Of a DNA stretch of 64,000 bases, positions 49,201 to 62,638 are shown piece after piece. The position numbers were made by a program, and so were the translations under genes. The first letter of the stretch is position 1. The number at the start of each line of letters is the position of its first letter. The notes below the pieces were generated by a model, which saw only the letters and a program-made list of their open reading frames with translations, did no database searches and was not told where the DNA came from. The stretch is from Chionis minor (taxonomy: Eukaryota; Chordata; Aves; Charadriiformes; Chionididae), in NCBI GenBank assembly GCA_013398295.1, contig VZSF01008885.1, positions 496,001 through 560,000 of the forward strand, written 5' to 3'.

Positions 49201-52200
49201 GTCAATCACCTGAGACCAGCAACAATACAAAAGAAAAAGTAATCTGAATTTACCATTCAAGTCTTCAGTGAAGAGCGACCACATCAGCCTAAATTTATCT
49301 AAGGAAAAAAGCCTAAGAAAAACAGAAATGTATTTATGTTTCTTCTAGACTCACCAAATGAAGTTTCGTTTTTTAAATCAGCTACTTGAAAGTGTGGTCC
49401 TTGGTGATTTAACGTCCCACAGCTAAGCCACACTGCTTAAAACAAGTCAGGATCAGGCTCCCCCAGAAGCCAACGCTGCAGGTGGGCTATGCCGAAGATT
49501 CATCACAACTTGACACCAGCCAAAACCAACTTGCTCATTACACCCGTTCTCCTTAAGAGACCCACACGCCTGGTTCTACAAGGTGTGTGCATTCCCAGGT
49601 CAGGTACGTGGGGTGCCCCGTGATTTTGGGAAGCCAACCTGCTGGCTTTTCTCCACCTGGTTGGTTTTCATCAGGCTGTGGGTAGGGACCCCAAGCCTGG
49701 ACTCGGTCTCCCCACACGCCCAACAAAACAGTGCTGGGAGCAGGACACAAGACACTGTCCCCCAAGGGTACTCTGTCGACAGACCCTTGCTTCTTAGGAG
49801 GCAGTCTCCATGTCCTCCATCCCACGTGACAAGGACGTTGGTACGCTCAAAATGAGCATGCAGTGCCCCGACATCCTGCTCTGCGCCTCCTGAAATCATC
49901 CCCACCACTCTTCTTAGGAAAGTACACCCCCAAAACCCATGGGGGCAGGTTCAGCGTTCGCAAGAGGTTAGGCGACCTGCTCACCTCGCTCTGTTTCACA
50001 TCTGAAATACAGCCCAGAAAAGCAGAGAAGACTGGTTCCTCCACCCAAAGCACACCCACGTATTTACAGACCTAGAAAGCCTGAGACCTAGAAAGAGGCA
50101 GCGCATGAACAGGACAAGAGCTTAAGGTAGCCTGAAAGTGTCGCTGTGAAGCCTTCACACGCCCTGAAGGGCTTCTCTCGATGGCTTTCTAACAGTGTCA
50201 CAGCAACTGCAGGTTAGCCACTGTGGTAGTAGTGCCCACTGGTGTCCCACCAGCAAGCCTTCACTGCTTCGGTTCCCTGACTGCACCATCCTTCAGCGAT
50301 GCCACCCAAGCCTCGGAGGTGACCTGTGTTCAAGACTTCAGTATATCTCAGATCTGCTTGCCAATGCGTACCTTTTTTCTACCTCGTCTCCAAAACTCGT
50401 TGTCATCTTCTGAAGAATATTTCTGGTTATTCTGGAGGACAAGAGCTACCGAATTGCGGTCACTAGGCACATCATCCACTTGTCTTTGAGCTGCAGACCT
50501 CGCAGCTTAGAAACCCGTCATCTGCAGCACTGCAGATTTCAGAGGGACTTGGAATATTTTAGTACGCCCGAGCTCTCCAGGGTTTTTCAACCACTCAAGG
50601 ACAAACCACAAAAACGTACACAAAAAGAGTAACTCTCTTTTGCTGTTGAATAGCAGCAAATTCATAACTGAATTGCAAAGATAAACAAAAAATTAGCAGC
50701 CCCCATGCAGCCCTTTATATATAAACTTACAAACATACACGCTCATAAAAATTCACAAGTGCATGTATATGTAAACTTGCAAGCAACGTATACCAATTAG
50801 GAGCGTTAAACAAGATACAGAGTCAGTTTAAGGTATGTTCTTGCGCAGTTACAAATCCACTCAGACAGTGGTGCTGTAACATACCGTAACACTGCACTGT
50901 TTCTAACCTCGTGCTGTACATGTCATAAATTGCCCACAACCTTGATTTGGACAGAAAGACTTAAATATTGTTACTGCAATCCTAATACCATTAATGAAAT
51001 TACATACTAATTGCTTTGGTCAGTAGCACCTTATATACTTTAATTACTTAGGCAGCTACTTGCTGTTAAGAACTGCTGTTATGAACTCCAAATTTAGCTA
51101 CGTCTCATGCTATATTTTGATTTTTTTTTTTTGTGTTTAGCTGGTTTGCCCCATTTAAGTCCTGCTTTTTTTAGCTGAAAATACAACTAGCTTGACAGAA
51201 TCTTGTCCTTTTTAATAGGCACAAAGAGACTTAAATAAATTAACAAATTCAGATTGATCTTCCCCTTGAAGCTTCTTGGCTTCAAGGAAAGTGCGGCAAC
51301 CTTCTTCATCCTCAATGCAAGAATGTCAGCTGCTTTGAACTTAACATTTCTAAAGTATCCTCACATGACACAGCTTGCCATACTGAAGTGCTGTCACGAA
51401 CCACTTGCAGCACAGTGTTTGCATAAAGGCAGAAATAAATACTGTACTGCTTATCACAGTCAGATAAGTTCAAAGACAGTGATGACTGAGGTTTATTGTT
51501 ACAATGCTGCACTGTGGTGAAAAATTTTAGTGCAGAACTGACATCAAATTACAACACAGTTGCCTTTCTACAGATTTTGCTTGTTTTATTAGGCTGATAA
51601 ATTTTGGGGCTTTTTTTCCTCCCCCCTCTTATTCTGGGAGCTTAAAACAAGCCCCAAGCTTAGTATATCTGCTTTATAGACAATGACAGAAATCAGAGTT
51701 ACAGAACTGTACTGTTCCAGTTCATTTTGGGGCAGTCTTAACACCGCAAGATTTTTTCAAAGCTACAGACACCATGAATAATGCAACACTACAGCATTAT
51801 CTTTTGCTATTTTACTCCTCTTTAAAAAATTCAAAAGAATTTTCTTTGGAATGACAACATATTTTCACTGACGTTCCTCAATCTTTTCTTAGATGAACCT
51901 GAGGACCATCTCACTAGAAAAAGAAATAAACAAGCACAGACTTTGTTTCCTTATTTGACAAGTAGACAACTTAAAGCACGAGCCACAGGAGCTGCAGCAT
52001 AACATCAGAACGTACAGTTGCCTAAAAATATTTTAAAGTTTTAGTAGGAAAAAATACATGAAGGTTCTTTCTGTTTTCTGATGTGTTTACGCACCTATGC
52101 ATTCTTAACTCCAATCATAAAAATGGATAAACCCCCAACATATAGTTTGAGAACAGGAAAGACCTGCACTAAGAGCTTCTGCACTACGTAAAGCACTAGA

Positions 52201-53957
52201 AGCTGCTTCAAAGTTTTCTCCACCCCCAACAGTTCTCCAGAGTGGACATCCCACACAGTCTTCCTTTCAACTTCCAGTGAACTAATTTTGAGAGTTATCT
52301 TGCATCAGCTGAAGAGCAACACTTTCTTTTGTACTTGATTCAAATAAATTTCATACTTTTACTGTTTTTCACCACAGTGGGTACCATTTCACTGAGAGCC
52401 ACTTATGCTCTTTTCTATCACATTAACCTGTATAGGGTCCACTTTGTCAACAACACCCCTCAGTTCTGCCCTCATTAGCTAGTCTGTCTGTTGGCCCCTC
52501 CAGAACTAAGGATGCACTAGAAGATTCTCTCTTCCCACATGCTCTCAATAAAGCGCATCTTGAAGTAATCTAGATTCCTGCATGAGACATGTCAAGTATT
52601 TTGACCGGCAGTTTTCAGGCAGGCATTCATTAATGTGTGAAGAGCACTCACGCTGCTTAGATCAGGTCAAGTGAATAAAGTTAGGTATGCTAAACAGCCG
52701 CATTTTTCCAGGACTGTTGAACCTATATACAAGGACCTGTTACAAGTATAAAGTACTGTAGAGGGATCGCAAACCTGTACTGGTAACAATAGATCCATAA
52801 AAGTTTTGGGGATAGATTAACCCTTAAGTTGCTTCCAAGCCTATTTAAAAGCTATTTAACCCACAGGACTAAAAAAAAAAAAATATCTCTTCCACCTCAC
52901 AGATTTGAAATCACCAACTTAATAGTTAAGATGCGTTTCTTCTCTAGCCCTTCTGTGTCACATTTGTTGGCGGGGGCCTAAACGTTCCTCTGTGTTTGTA
53001 GGGCACACACATCAAAAGGACTAAATCCCAGGCTGGAGCTGAGACACACGCAACATGCGACGTTAACCTCTTGAATTCACTGCCCTCTCTCTGTACAGGT
53101 CTGCGTGTTTGCCTGAAACGCAAAGGAAAGGTTGCTCACAACCACTGCAGTAGAAACGACTCCACATTTCAACTGTTTTTCTTGTTAAAATAGCTGTATT
53201 TCTAGCCCAGTATAAGCGTCTAAGAATGCTTTTACTGCCGCATTTCATTTCACTTGTCAAACCAGAATAAACTTCCTTCGGAGAAAGTGGTTTTTTGCTA
53301 TTACAAGTACATTAGGAAGTGTGCCAGCACAGCTGTACCACCAAACCCCTGGGAGACACCAGACCCTGGGGAATGTAAATGGTCTGAGAACAGCCTACTT
53401 GAAAGGACATCTTTTTTCAGGGCAAAGTCATCAGCGCCGCGATCACCAAGTCCCCTTGCTCGAACGCCCTCGCTGTAAGAAAGGAGGCATTCACCCGAGC
53501 CGTGCCTTCAACAAATTTCTCCCCGATAGTCTCAATTTGCCTTGGAGCCAACAATCTGCCAGATTCATCTCTAAACTTGCTCTTCAGAAAGAGATCTCTC
53601 TGTTTTGTATTTCAGCAGCCTAACACAGCAGGAGACATGTATCCTGGGCCCAAAGAGCTTGGCACTATTGCCATACAGAGGGAGGGTTGAGAGGTTTTTT
53701 TGTTTCGCTTTATTTGGTTGGTTTTTTAAACAGAAGGTTTATAGAGATACACAATGGTGGAAAGATATTACCACAAACATAAATACTGTATTAGTAGACA
53801 TCTTGGCTCCTACAGTAATGAAAATGAATTACATCTCTTTCAATAGTTTCACTTCAGCTACATACTAAAACCATCTTAAAAGAAACTCCATGGCTTTTAC
53901 CATGCTTTCTGCCTCAAGTGGTTTTCCCTTATCTCATTATCCCACATTTAATGCCAA

Positions 53958-53977
53958 TTTTTTTTTTTTTTTTTTTT
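53958..53977. repeat. T homopolymer (20)
   Basis: A run of 20 T. No adjoining SINE or LINE body recognised. Confidence 0.85.
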
Positions 53978-56900
53978 AGTAAATGTTCCAAGGTCAACTT
54001 GCAAGGCTGGTCACTGTTCCCAACTTTGATTACAACTCTCATATGCACAAAGAGAAACCTTCAACTACCTTTCAGCTTAATTCACTGACACCCTCCCTAC
54101 TGCGAGTCAAGAATTATGCACCTATAATCAAAGCACATTTATAGTACTTAGAAGCTGCATTATCTTTCACCACTTCCATGTCATACGCTGCATACAAACA
54201 AGTCAATCTACGGAAAGGCTACCCACCACGTCAAAGTAACAGTCTATGGTTTACCCTATATATTAGGATACAATCTCACATTACGTTCAACATTCCAGTC
54301 TTGATTTCATCTCTTCACAACTGGCTCTCAGCTTAACACTGTGAACAAAGTGGGACTTCATCTTCAAAAAATAGCACGCACGCTACGAGGCAGATCTTAG
54401 CCACCTACTTGACAGCTGCAACAGCAATAGCCTCATTTTGCTGGTGGGGAAAACGCAGGTAGACATCTACAGTGGTTTCCTTCATCCCATGTAACAGCTA
54501 AACTGTTGAACAAGCGCTTCTAACTCTTTGCCCTGCTCTGCACAGGCACAGTGCCCAACCCCAGCAAGTATTTCCCAACTCCTGCTAGGAGGGGGGAGTC
54601 GGGGAGCAGAGAGCCCATCGCTGCTTCTGTGCACGGATGTCAAGAAACGTAGACGTCGCAGCATCCTGCAACAATTTCTGCGGTCCAGTTTCATCAAAAC
54701 CTGGGGTGAGTCCAATTATTCTGAGCACCTTAGAGCTGCCTGAGGTGCAGATGGCTAACTAACAACACATGCAAGTCAGGTCTGCTGCTGCCATCATTAA
54801 TTGCTATAGCTTGCAATCGCTCGTTCGCATAGGAGTCTTTGTGCAACCCCACAGTGCAGACCTTGGAGGTTCGTGACTCCACGCGCCTTCCAAAATGACT
54901 GAAAAAGGAACCGTCCCCCCCACAAAGACCTTGCTGTCAAGAAAGTAGGTGGCTGGCCCGAAGTCACTCGTTGCCTTCGAATGTCCTTCTTTCAGGGAGG
55001 GCGGGCTGGCTGTGGGTACAGGCAGTCCACTCTGCAGAGATGCAGGGCTTACACAGGAAGAACCAGATTGTTGCTTTAATCAAACCCTGTGCGGTTTTAC
55101 GCTATTCTTCCTATCTTAAGTCTGACTTCAGTCATGAACCTTTAATTGTTTTTTAAACATAGAAACTCATGTTGATATTTAAGTAAACACAACTTTGCCA
55201 CTAAGAAAGCCTACTTCCACATCCACCAAACACCACAGAAATTTATTAGCCAGGTATTTTTAGTGACATCCATTTTTTCAGATATACCACAGTATATATT
55301 CTTCTTGACATAACTAAGTTAAGCTATACTTGCTGATACAGACCATGAGCACATTCCAGTGCAACTTGTTTGTCTCGACTAAAGGAAATACGTTCCCATG
55401 CTGGAAAAATCTTAAAATCCACAGTCCCCAACTTCCCAGTCGCCTGGCAGAACCAATCTCTTTTATAAACAGATTAGAAGAGGCATTTCTAAGAAAGATG
55501 ATGTTTAAGTGTAACTTGAATTGTGCATTTTCCTCTCAGTTGTAAGATGTGTTACGTCTTTATGTGACAATCCCAGCTTTCTAGTATGTAAGCTCCTGAA
55601 AATTATTCCAATATGTAAGAAAAGCACACTAAAACCTTAAACTAAACCTATACTTTTCCAGATTGCCTAACCTAAATTTGCCACAATAGTGTCAGCCAAG
55701 TTTTAAAATCCATTCACTTTTTAAGCACAAAACCAATTTTTATTCAGCATTTATAATTCTTCCTCTAATTAAGACCAGCTAACAACTGAAAAGGGAGGGC
55801 ACAGAATTGTCGAATCCTAAGGCATCCTAAAGCAACAGAAGCCTTTGCCCGGAGAACGGCTTTATCACAAATATGCCCCATTTCACTCTTGCGAACAAGT
55901 CTTACCTCACCCCTGTTCTGCTTCTTACTCCTGGAAACGTTACAGATTTAGATATTGCTTTGTTTTTGACCTTTTTTTATTTAATTATTTTTGTTTTTTA
56001 AAAGAGAAGCAAAGTGAATTTCTGTGTTCATTCCTAAGATGATAAAAGCTCTACTTAGAAGATGGAGCTCATAAAAAGGTCAATTAACTTATATTTTGCT
56101 CCACCTGAGGCACTCAAAAGAAGAGACAGAAACCAAAGGTTAGGACACTTTTATCATTAGGACAAACAATGGAAGGAAACCAAGAGCTGTACTGCCTGTT
56201 CTCCACCCTCTCAACTACTTTGATGGAGACCAAAAATATAACCTTGAAGGTCAGGGGAAAACAAAAACCTAAAAACTGAATACACGTCTCTCAGAATTGT
56301 TTGCAGAGAAGAGGGCCATGTTGTGTCAGCTATTAGAAATTATCTGCCATCACAAGAGAGATCAAAGGTGCGTGGCTGATCAGAGACAGGACACAAATCA
56401 GTTCACTGTGCTTTAACTGAGGGTGGGAGTATCTCAGGGCTTTATCTGAAGGAGTTAAATGGATTTCACTGGGGGGATGGGGGGGAGAGAATATATAGAG
56501 TCCCAAAACTGCTAAATGTAATAGTGAACTAAGGCTGTTTAAAAGGTTTCCTGTGAAGCTCAAGTCCAGCCAATCTCAAGAATTCAGGGAGTAGTCTCTG
56601 GCATTACAACTGCCTCCACTTTGCCACACCATTGCTACCACACTGCTGGAAATAAACTTCACAGGAAAGAGGCTCTGTTTTCCCCCCTTGCCTTCAGAAA
56701 GCACACAGACATCGTCCTGGTTTGAGTAACCCTGTGCTCTTGATACAGATTTTACTAAAGACGACAGATTTTAAAAAAATAAATTGCCCCCCCTCATCAC
56801 AGTAATTTCAAACATTACATGCATTGCAGATAAACTGCAATCAATTTCCAGACTATTTATAGGTGACACTCTTAAATATCCAATTAAGCAGAATACCTTT

Positions 56901-57812
56901 ATTTTAGACTTGAACACAACAGTCATGAAACCAGATTAGCGCCCTAGAGCTTTCCATGTAATCAGATACTAAAAGACAGTTCTCTCTCCATTAAAGCTGA
57001 CCTTGCATAGTGGCATTGTACTTTTATCTCAACAATTAGAGATACTTACACTTTTGAGAATATTATTTTAAGCAGAAAATATTCTTTTATTCATAACAGG
57101 CAGTGTAGCTGCAGTGAGTAAGGATTGTTTCCATCTCTAAATATACCCTTCTGCTTTACACGTCAAACTGCCTTTGAAATTTAGGATTTGATTTTGGATA
57201 AGGTGTCAGAATTTGAAGTTAATATTCTGATGCTGAAGAGACACTGTTTTTACTGAACAACTGCCATTGTTACAGCATGATTAAAAACTATGCTACATAA
57301 TAAATCAACTTTCCTAGCTGGAAAGCTCATTAGTATTTAAGACTATTTAAGTGCCCACAGCCATGTTTTGACATTTGGTTATAACACCTTCACTGAAAGG
57401 TTCAAAAGCTTCTTACATAAAGCCAAATACACTTAAAACATGCCCCCTAACAGGAAAGAATATGCAGAACCCAAGGACGTGCAGGAAGATGGTGGAGTGG
57501 CACAGGCACGAATTCAACTTGTCCACATTAAAAGCATCACTCAGAAGCTATCAAAACAGCCTCTGCTGATAGTATTAATTTCCATGCTTTCCTAACATCT
57601 TGACAGTACAAATTTAGTCAGATTACAAAACAAAACGTGAAGGGCAATAAAGTTATTCCAGAAAACATATGAGCTCATCCCAAGAACTTACAGTTAACGT
57701 GTATTGATTAAATTAGAAGAGGGCATTTCAGATCACTAAGCTCAATTATGGACCATTAACTCAAATGGAAGAAATAAGCCACCTGGGAGGCGGAGAACAA
57801 CCTGAGACCACA

Positions 57813-57838
57813 AGTCTCCCCATAAGTCTCCCCATACC
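57813..57838. repeat. Short tandem duplication
   Basis: AAGTCTCCCCAT occurs twice in direct succession. Confidence 0.75.
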
Positions 57839-57936
57839 TGTTGGATAGTAAATAGGTAAGTATATAAAACAATTAAAAAACAGTGAAATCTATCTGCTGC
57901 TTGGCTGCTTTAGCTATCTGCTTACAGAAAGGATAG

Positions 57937-58080
57937 GAATCACAGAATCACAGAATCACTTGGGTTGGAAGAGACCTTCAAGACCATCAAGTCCAACCAT
58001 AAACCTACACTGCCAAAACCACCCCTAAACCATGTCCCTCAGCACCACGTCCACCCGTCTTTTAAATACCTCCAGGGATG
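57937..58080 (-). mobile_element. CR1 LINE 3' tail fragment
   Basis: Starts with three GAATCACA-type terminal repeats (GATTCTGTG on the element strand), then GGGTTGGAAGAGACCTTCAAG, AGTCCAACC, TGTCCCTCAGCACCACGTCC and CCTCCAGGGATG. This is a typical avian CR1 3' end of about 144 bp, ending abruptly on its 5' side. Confidence 0.95.
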
Positions 58081-58299
58081 ACATTTAAAAGATGATCCAA
58101 GTTGCCAAGTAAATGTATTTACAGAGCAGAGAGCGCACTACCCATAGGATTTTGGACTTTTTTTGCTCACAAAAGACATGAGATAAGCACCGAACAAATG
58201 AGCTCAGCACCTCATTGTGAGCAGATACTGAGACACTAGTTTGCCCCCTGGTATCTGAATTTCCCCAAGCATGCAGTTTCCAACAGAAGCGCTGGACTC

Positions 58300-58720
58300 A
58301 GGAGCTTGAGCTCCAACAATGAGAAGCCCGGACATCATCATCATCTCCAGGAAGGGCTTGCAGGTTGCTTTCCTCGGGGAGCTTCCGACAGCCCAGGCCA
58401 GGTGCTGCTCCTCCCCAGCAGCCACCGGCCAAGCCTCCTGCATCAGGCAGACAGGGGCTCAGCAAGCGGCCAGACGCCCCGACACAACTGGAGTGGCCGC
58501 GCCGGCGCGGGAACTATTTGTGCCGCCGATGACATCACCCCGCTGGGCTGATACACCTCCGGGGAAGCGTGCCAGCAGCAAACAAATACACGCCGCAGAC
58601 ACTTGTAAGGGACTAATACGTTCCTGCGCCATAGCTGCAGCGCGGAAAGGAAGTTTTCCGCAAGTTGCCCAAGAGCGCCCACCCCCACGCAAGAAGAGAG
58701 GGCATCCCTACGTGGCCCCG
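58300..58720. other. Small CpG-rich block between two inverted CR1 tails
   Basis: CpG-dense core around 58460-58580 (GTGGCCGCGCCGGCGCGGG). It includes a one-mismatch CRE (TGACATCA near 58528). On the minus strand, an ATG at 58632 is followed by a GGAG|GTGTAT donor-like site, but I recognise no protein similarity. Possible minor promoter or enhancer. Confidence 0.4.
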
Positions 58721-58977
58721 TGCATTACCTAGCCAGAGGACACAACGTGACCACTGCTCCATAAGCCTCAGCGCTGCTTCAGTGCTAGCAGGAAACACAC
58801 ATCCCTTAAAATTAAGGACAAAAGTGGACTTAAAAGGACGTTCTATTTCACCATTCATTTCACCGTGTCTCCCTCTCCCTATTTGATTTGTGGCGAGTCT
58901 CTTTAAGAGTCACCGCTTTAGGCTTATACTAGTACTAAGGTAACTTATTCCCCAATAGGTACCACATAAGGGAGTTA

Positions 58978-59157
58978 TCAAGCATTGGAACGGGCTGCCC
59001 AGGGAAGCGATGGAGTCGCCGTCCCTGGAGGTATTTAAAAAGACAGGTAGACGTGGTGCTGAGGGACATGGTGTAGTGGTAACTTGGCAGTGTTAGGTCA
59101 ACGGTTGGACTTGACGATCTGAAAGGCCTCTTCCAACCAAAACAATTCTAGGACTCT
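58978..59157 (+). mobile_element. CR1 LINE 3' tail fragment, opposite orientation
   Basis: Reads CATTGGAACGGGCTGCCCAG, TCCCTGGAGGTATTTAAAAA, GACGTGGTGCTGAGGGACAT, GGTTGGACTTGACGATCTG and CCTCTTCCAACC, ending near AATTCTAGGACTCT. A standard avian CR1 3' end on the plus strand, closely similar to the inverted copy at 57937-58080. Confidence 0.95.
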
Positions 59158-60076
59158 CTTAAGGAGCAAGGGAGGTAAATGCTCACTTGCACTGAGAAGG
59201 ATCTGGAAAGAAGCAACAGCATCACCCCACCCAGGTGCCCCATTTACAGCTCCCCTGTCCCAAAGCCTTAGACAAGAACTTTACAATAACAGCAAAAAAT
59301 GAATTAGATAGGGTGATTAGAAATCACCCCAAATTCACACTTTGTGAATTTGCTCTCGCCCCCCCCGCCCCAGTGATAACTGAAGATACAAGTCTTGAGA
59401 GAGAAGCTGGAGGAACACCATCCCTCTATCTTCAGTACAAAAAAAAAAAAAACCCGAACCACTTTCTCAGACATCACACCCCTACACAGCTGCAGTCCCT
59501 GAGGGATGGGTATGGTGCGTCACAGACTATCTCCAGCAAGGAACTCAAATCCCCAGCCCATCTCCACCTGCTCTCCCAACGCAACCACTCTGCCCCAGCA
59601 ACCATCTCCCCTCCAACATGGCAAGAAGTTCATTACAAACCTGTAATAACATTACCATTTTTCATCAGCCACAGAAGAAAACAGGCTTAAAATTTACTCT
59701 GACAGTCATGTAAGTAAAGAAGATTAAGTTTTCAATTTGTAATACTTCCTACTTTAGGCTTGCTTTAAAATTCTCAATTTTTTCTACATCTCCACTTGTA
59801 AAACCTCCAATGAATAAACATCCCAAGGCAAACCATGTTCCACCCTATACAACCAAGACAGAGGGCTCCTTCCCTGCACTGAATCCTACCTTGTCAGAGA
59901 AATTTACCTGAAGGACACACTCAATCCTGATTATAAACCAGTTTAAAATACCATGCTTGTCAACTATGAGATATTAGATTTTTTTTATTCATACCAGATG
60001 GCTTCAGAGGAAAACATCTGATTTTAAGTATGTCCAAAACGGAAGATTTGCAAAGCTGATAATAAAGAGTTGATAT

Positions 60077-60131
60077 ATGAAAAAATAAAATAAAAAAATA
60101 AAATTAAAAATGAAAGAAAAATAAAAGAAAA
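60077..60131. repeat. A-rich simple repeat (AAAAT)n-like
   Basis: Interrupted AAAAT/AAAAG units. Low complexity. Confidence 0.85.
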
Positions 60132-62598
60132 TCCATCAGTCCCCTGCAAATACGTTTCTTTGAACATGCAGCATTTTAAACCATTTTTGGTCTGCTGCTT
60201 CTCATTTCACTCAATTTTCATTAGCAGTCGTATATACTGCTAAACTCAATCAGTTGGTCCATTTTGGCCTCCTGTAGCTTGCTGCAAACCTCTGAAATTA
60301 TCTGTATTAAACACCAACCTGTTTTATCATCTTTTTTATCCTCCCCCACGAGTTCTGTCAGTCCAAGGGTTTGGGAACTAATACAATAAGGGAAGTTCAA
60401 CTGCTACACAGCTGTTATGGGTGTCCTCCTAGTAACTTGTGCTAACAAGATTCATCACCACGTACAATGGAAGCCTTCTCCAAAACAAGACAAAGGTACT
60501 GTACTGAGCTAGGCAGGAAGCAGGGGCTCAGCTCTCTGCATAGGGGTAGTCAGTGTAAATCTTTCTGGCACTAATGGTGGGGTTTTTTTTTCTAAGGCTG
60601 GACAATGACAACAACATTTATACAAAGCACGGGAATTCATGAATGTCTGGCAGCTTTTGGTATTGTCTCTGCAATACAAACAAGACTATCTGTTTTTCAC
60701 TCTACATTTCCAATTCAATACCAGCTGGATTCTGCAAAAACATGGGTTAGTTCTGATACACCAAATAACTGACTCATCCCAGTGGGATCCCACAAATGAA
60801 GCACGTCAGGATTAGCACCAGCCGTTACTAAACGCGCTCCTCCTCAGCTACAGAATGAATAACAAAATCACCTCAATCTCACGTGCCTATCCCGAGGTAG
60901 ATACAAAAGAAAAGATATTAAAAGCAAGTAACAATAGCAATGGCGGAGCAAGAGGGCTACAGACAATTATTTCTCCAAGCTAAACCATAAGCATCATAAT
61001 ACTCCATATAAGCCCATACTCACTCAAAAGTCCATACATATTTACATGGAATTGTATTTTTTGGACCCAGGCAATGTTAGAATAGCAGTCTCCATCATCG
61101 CTGACTTTTATCATCTCTATAAAAGTGAATGTATCAGTTCCTAGCCAGTGAAGTACAGGAGAGCATCTGCCTCAGGAACAGGCTGCCGTGCGAGGCAAGT
61201 TGGCAGCTGCTCTGGATTCCTCCAGGTTGGGTGGGAACAGGTCATCTGTACAAACGGGCAGGAACGCCACAGAAACCTAATGCTGACTGATTTGTAACCA
61301 CAGCATCTCCATTGTCTCACTCTGCAGGCAAGGTTTCCTACCATGACCAACTAAAAAAGACCAAAGGATGAGCTGGCTTTTGACAAAGGACAGCTGTGGG
61401 CTAAAACAACTTTTATCACCTTTTTCTTTCTGCTGCTGAAGCCATCTGGCTATGGAGCCAAAGGTACCACAATATTCAGCTCAGATCTGTCTGCGAACTG
61501 CTGTGACAAAAAGCATCAAGTCCAACAAGAGCTGAGAGTGCCTCAAGAGAGGAAGACTGCATGCAAATGCATTAATAAAAGGAAGATAAATCTTTCATTA
61601 CAGGCCCGTGGCAGAACACATTTGTACAGACACCGACAATCATCCCACAAGTACACACATACAGATAGTGCCAGAATTGCACGTCTAATATTTCCACATT
61701 CCACACAATTCATCTTACTTATGCCTGGCTTCAAAATCCTGAATAAGAAGTAGTTACACAACCTCAAAAAGTACACGTCAAGTACCAATAAAAGGTACTA
61801 CCCATAAACTTCATGGCCAGGACTAGAATTGGCACTATTTGGTGCTGGCTAGAAAAACAAAGAAAAATGAGCTCCAAAACACAGCTCCGCAAAGAAAAAC
61901 CCAGAAGTACAGAGCAAGACGAGAAAAAGCAGTGGCATGGCTCGCAGGTCAAACCCTTCTGGAACCCAGGAGTAAATACATTCAGTTGGACTTAGAGCTT
62001 TCTGTAGCATCATGTATTTTGCTATCATACTTCATATGGCAAAGCTGCTCTAGGCAGTGCAGGGAAATCCACAGGATAGCCTTATGCTAGTGAGACACGT
62101 TCAAGGTTAACTTTGGTGGCGCCACACAGGGGTGTGCTCAACCAAGAGGAACAGAGGCTGCACTGCCAAGGTGCTTGGGAAGAGAGGAGAACCAGCAGCA
62201 TCCTTTGGGACAGGGCAGAGAGAACAAGTGCTGGAGCCCATCACCTCTACAGAAGGCCCATAAAATATTATCTCTGTGTGCGTGCAAGTCTTTTGACGAA
62301 AATCACCACTATGCTCCCCAACTCTGCTCCTCACTACTGGACAGGGTACAAACGCTATAGGCTACACACTGCTGAGAACCTGTCATTGCAAAATATTAAA
62401 CATTTGTGAGTGCTTAATGTTTTGCAAAGTAAGACATGGCTGAGGAGGCTACAGTTTCCTTTGTCTCTACACTCCACTCCTGAAGGGAAAAAAAAGTTAG
62501 AAAAATAAGAAGAGCTGTCCCATCCTAAGCATGCTCTCACTTCCTCTTTCTCTTGGTGTTTTTAAAGATGGTAAATAATCATTGTGATTGTTTCTTAC

Positions 62599-62638
62599 CC
62601 TCCTTAACTCTTCTAGAAATGCCACATAGTTTAGACAT
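62599..62638 (-). CDS. Speculative alternative start exon of GRB10
   Basis: On the minus strand an ATG at 62638 (A at -3) opens MSKLCGISRRVKE plus one G, ending at a strong donor AGGAGG|GTAAGA. One leftover base is the phase needed to join the N-terminal exon (which begins with two bases, AT), giving an Asp codon and then DDVDLEAL. Apart from start, frame and donor there is no support: the peptide is not recognisable and there is no CpG context. Chance is a real alternative. Confidence 0.2.

Noticed and set aside
49980..50010. TTTCAG and GAG|GTGAGC pair on the minus strand
   Set aside because: Would define an 18-nt microexon with no similarity; likely chance.
58239..58256. CTCF-like core ACCAGGGGGCAAA
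   Set aside because: Only part of the consensus matches and the flank is poor.
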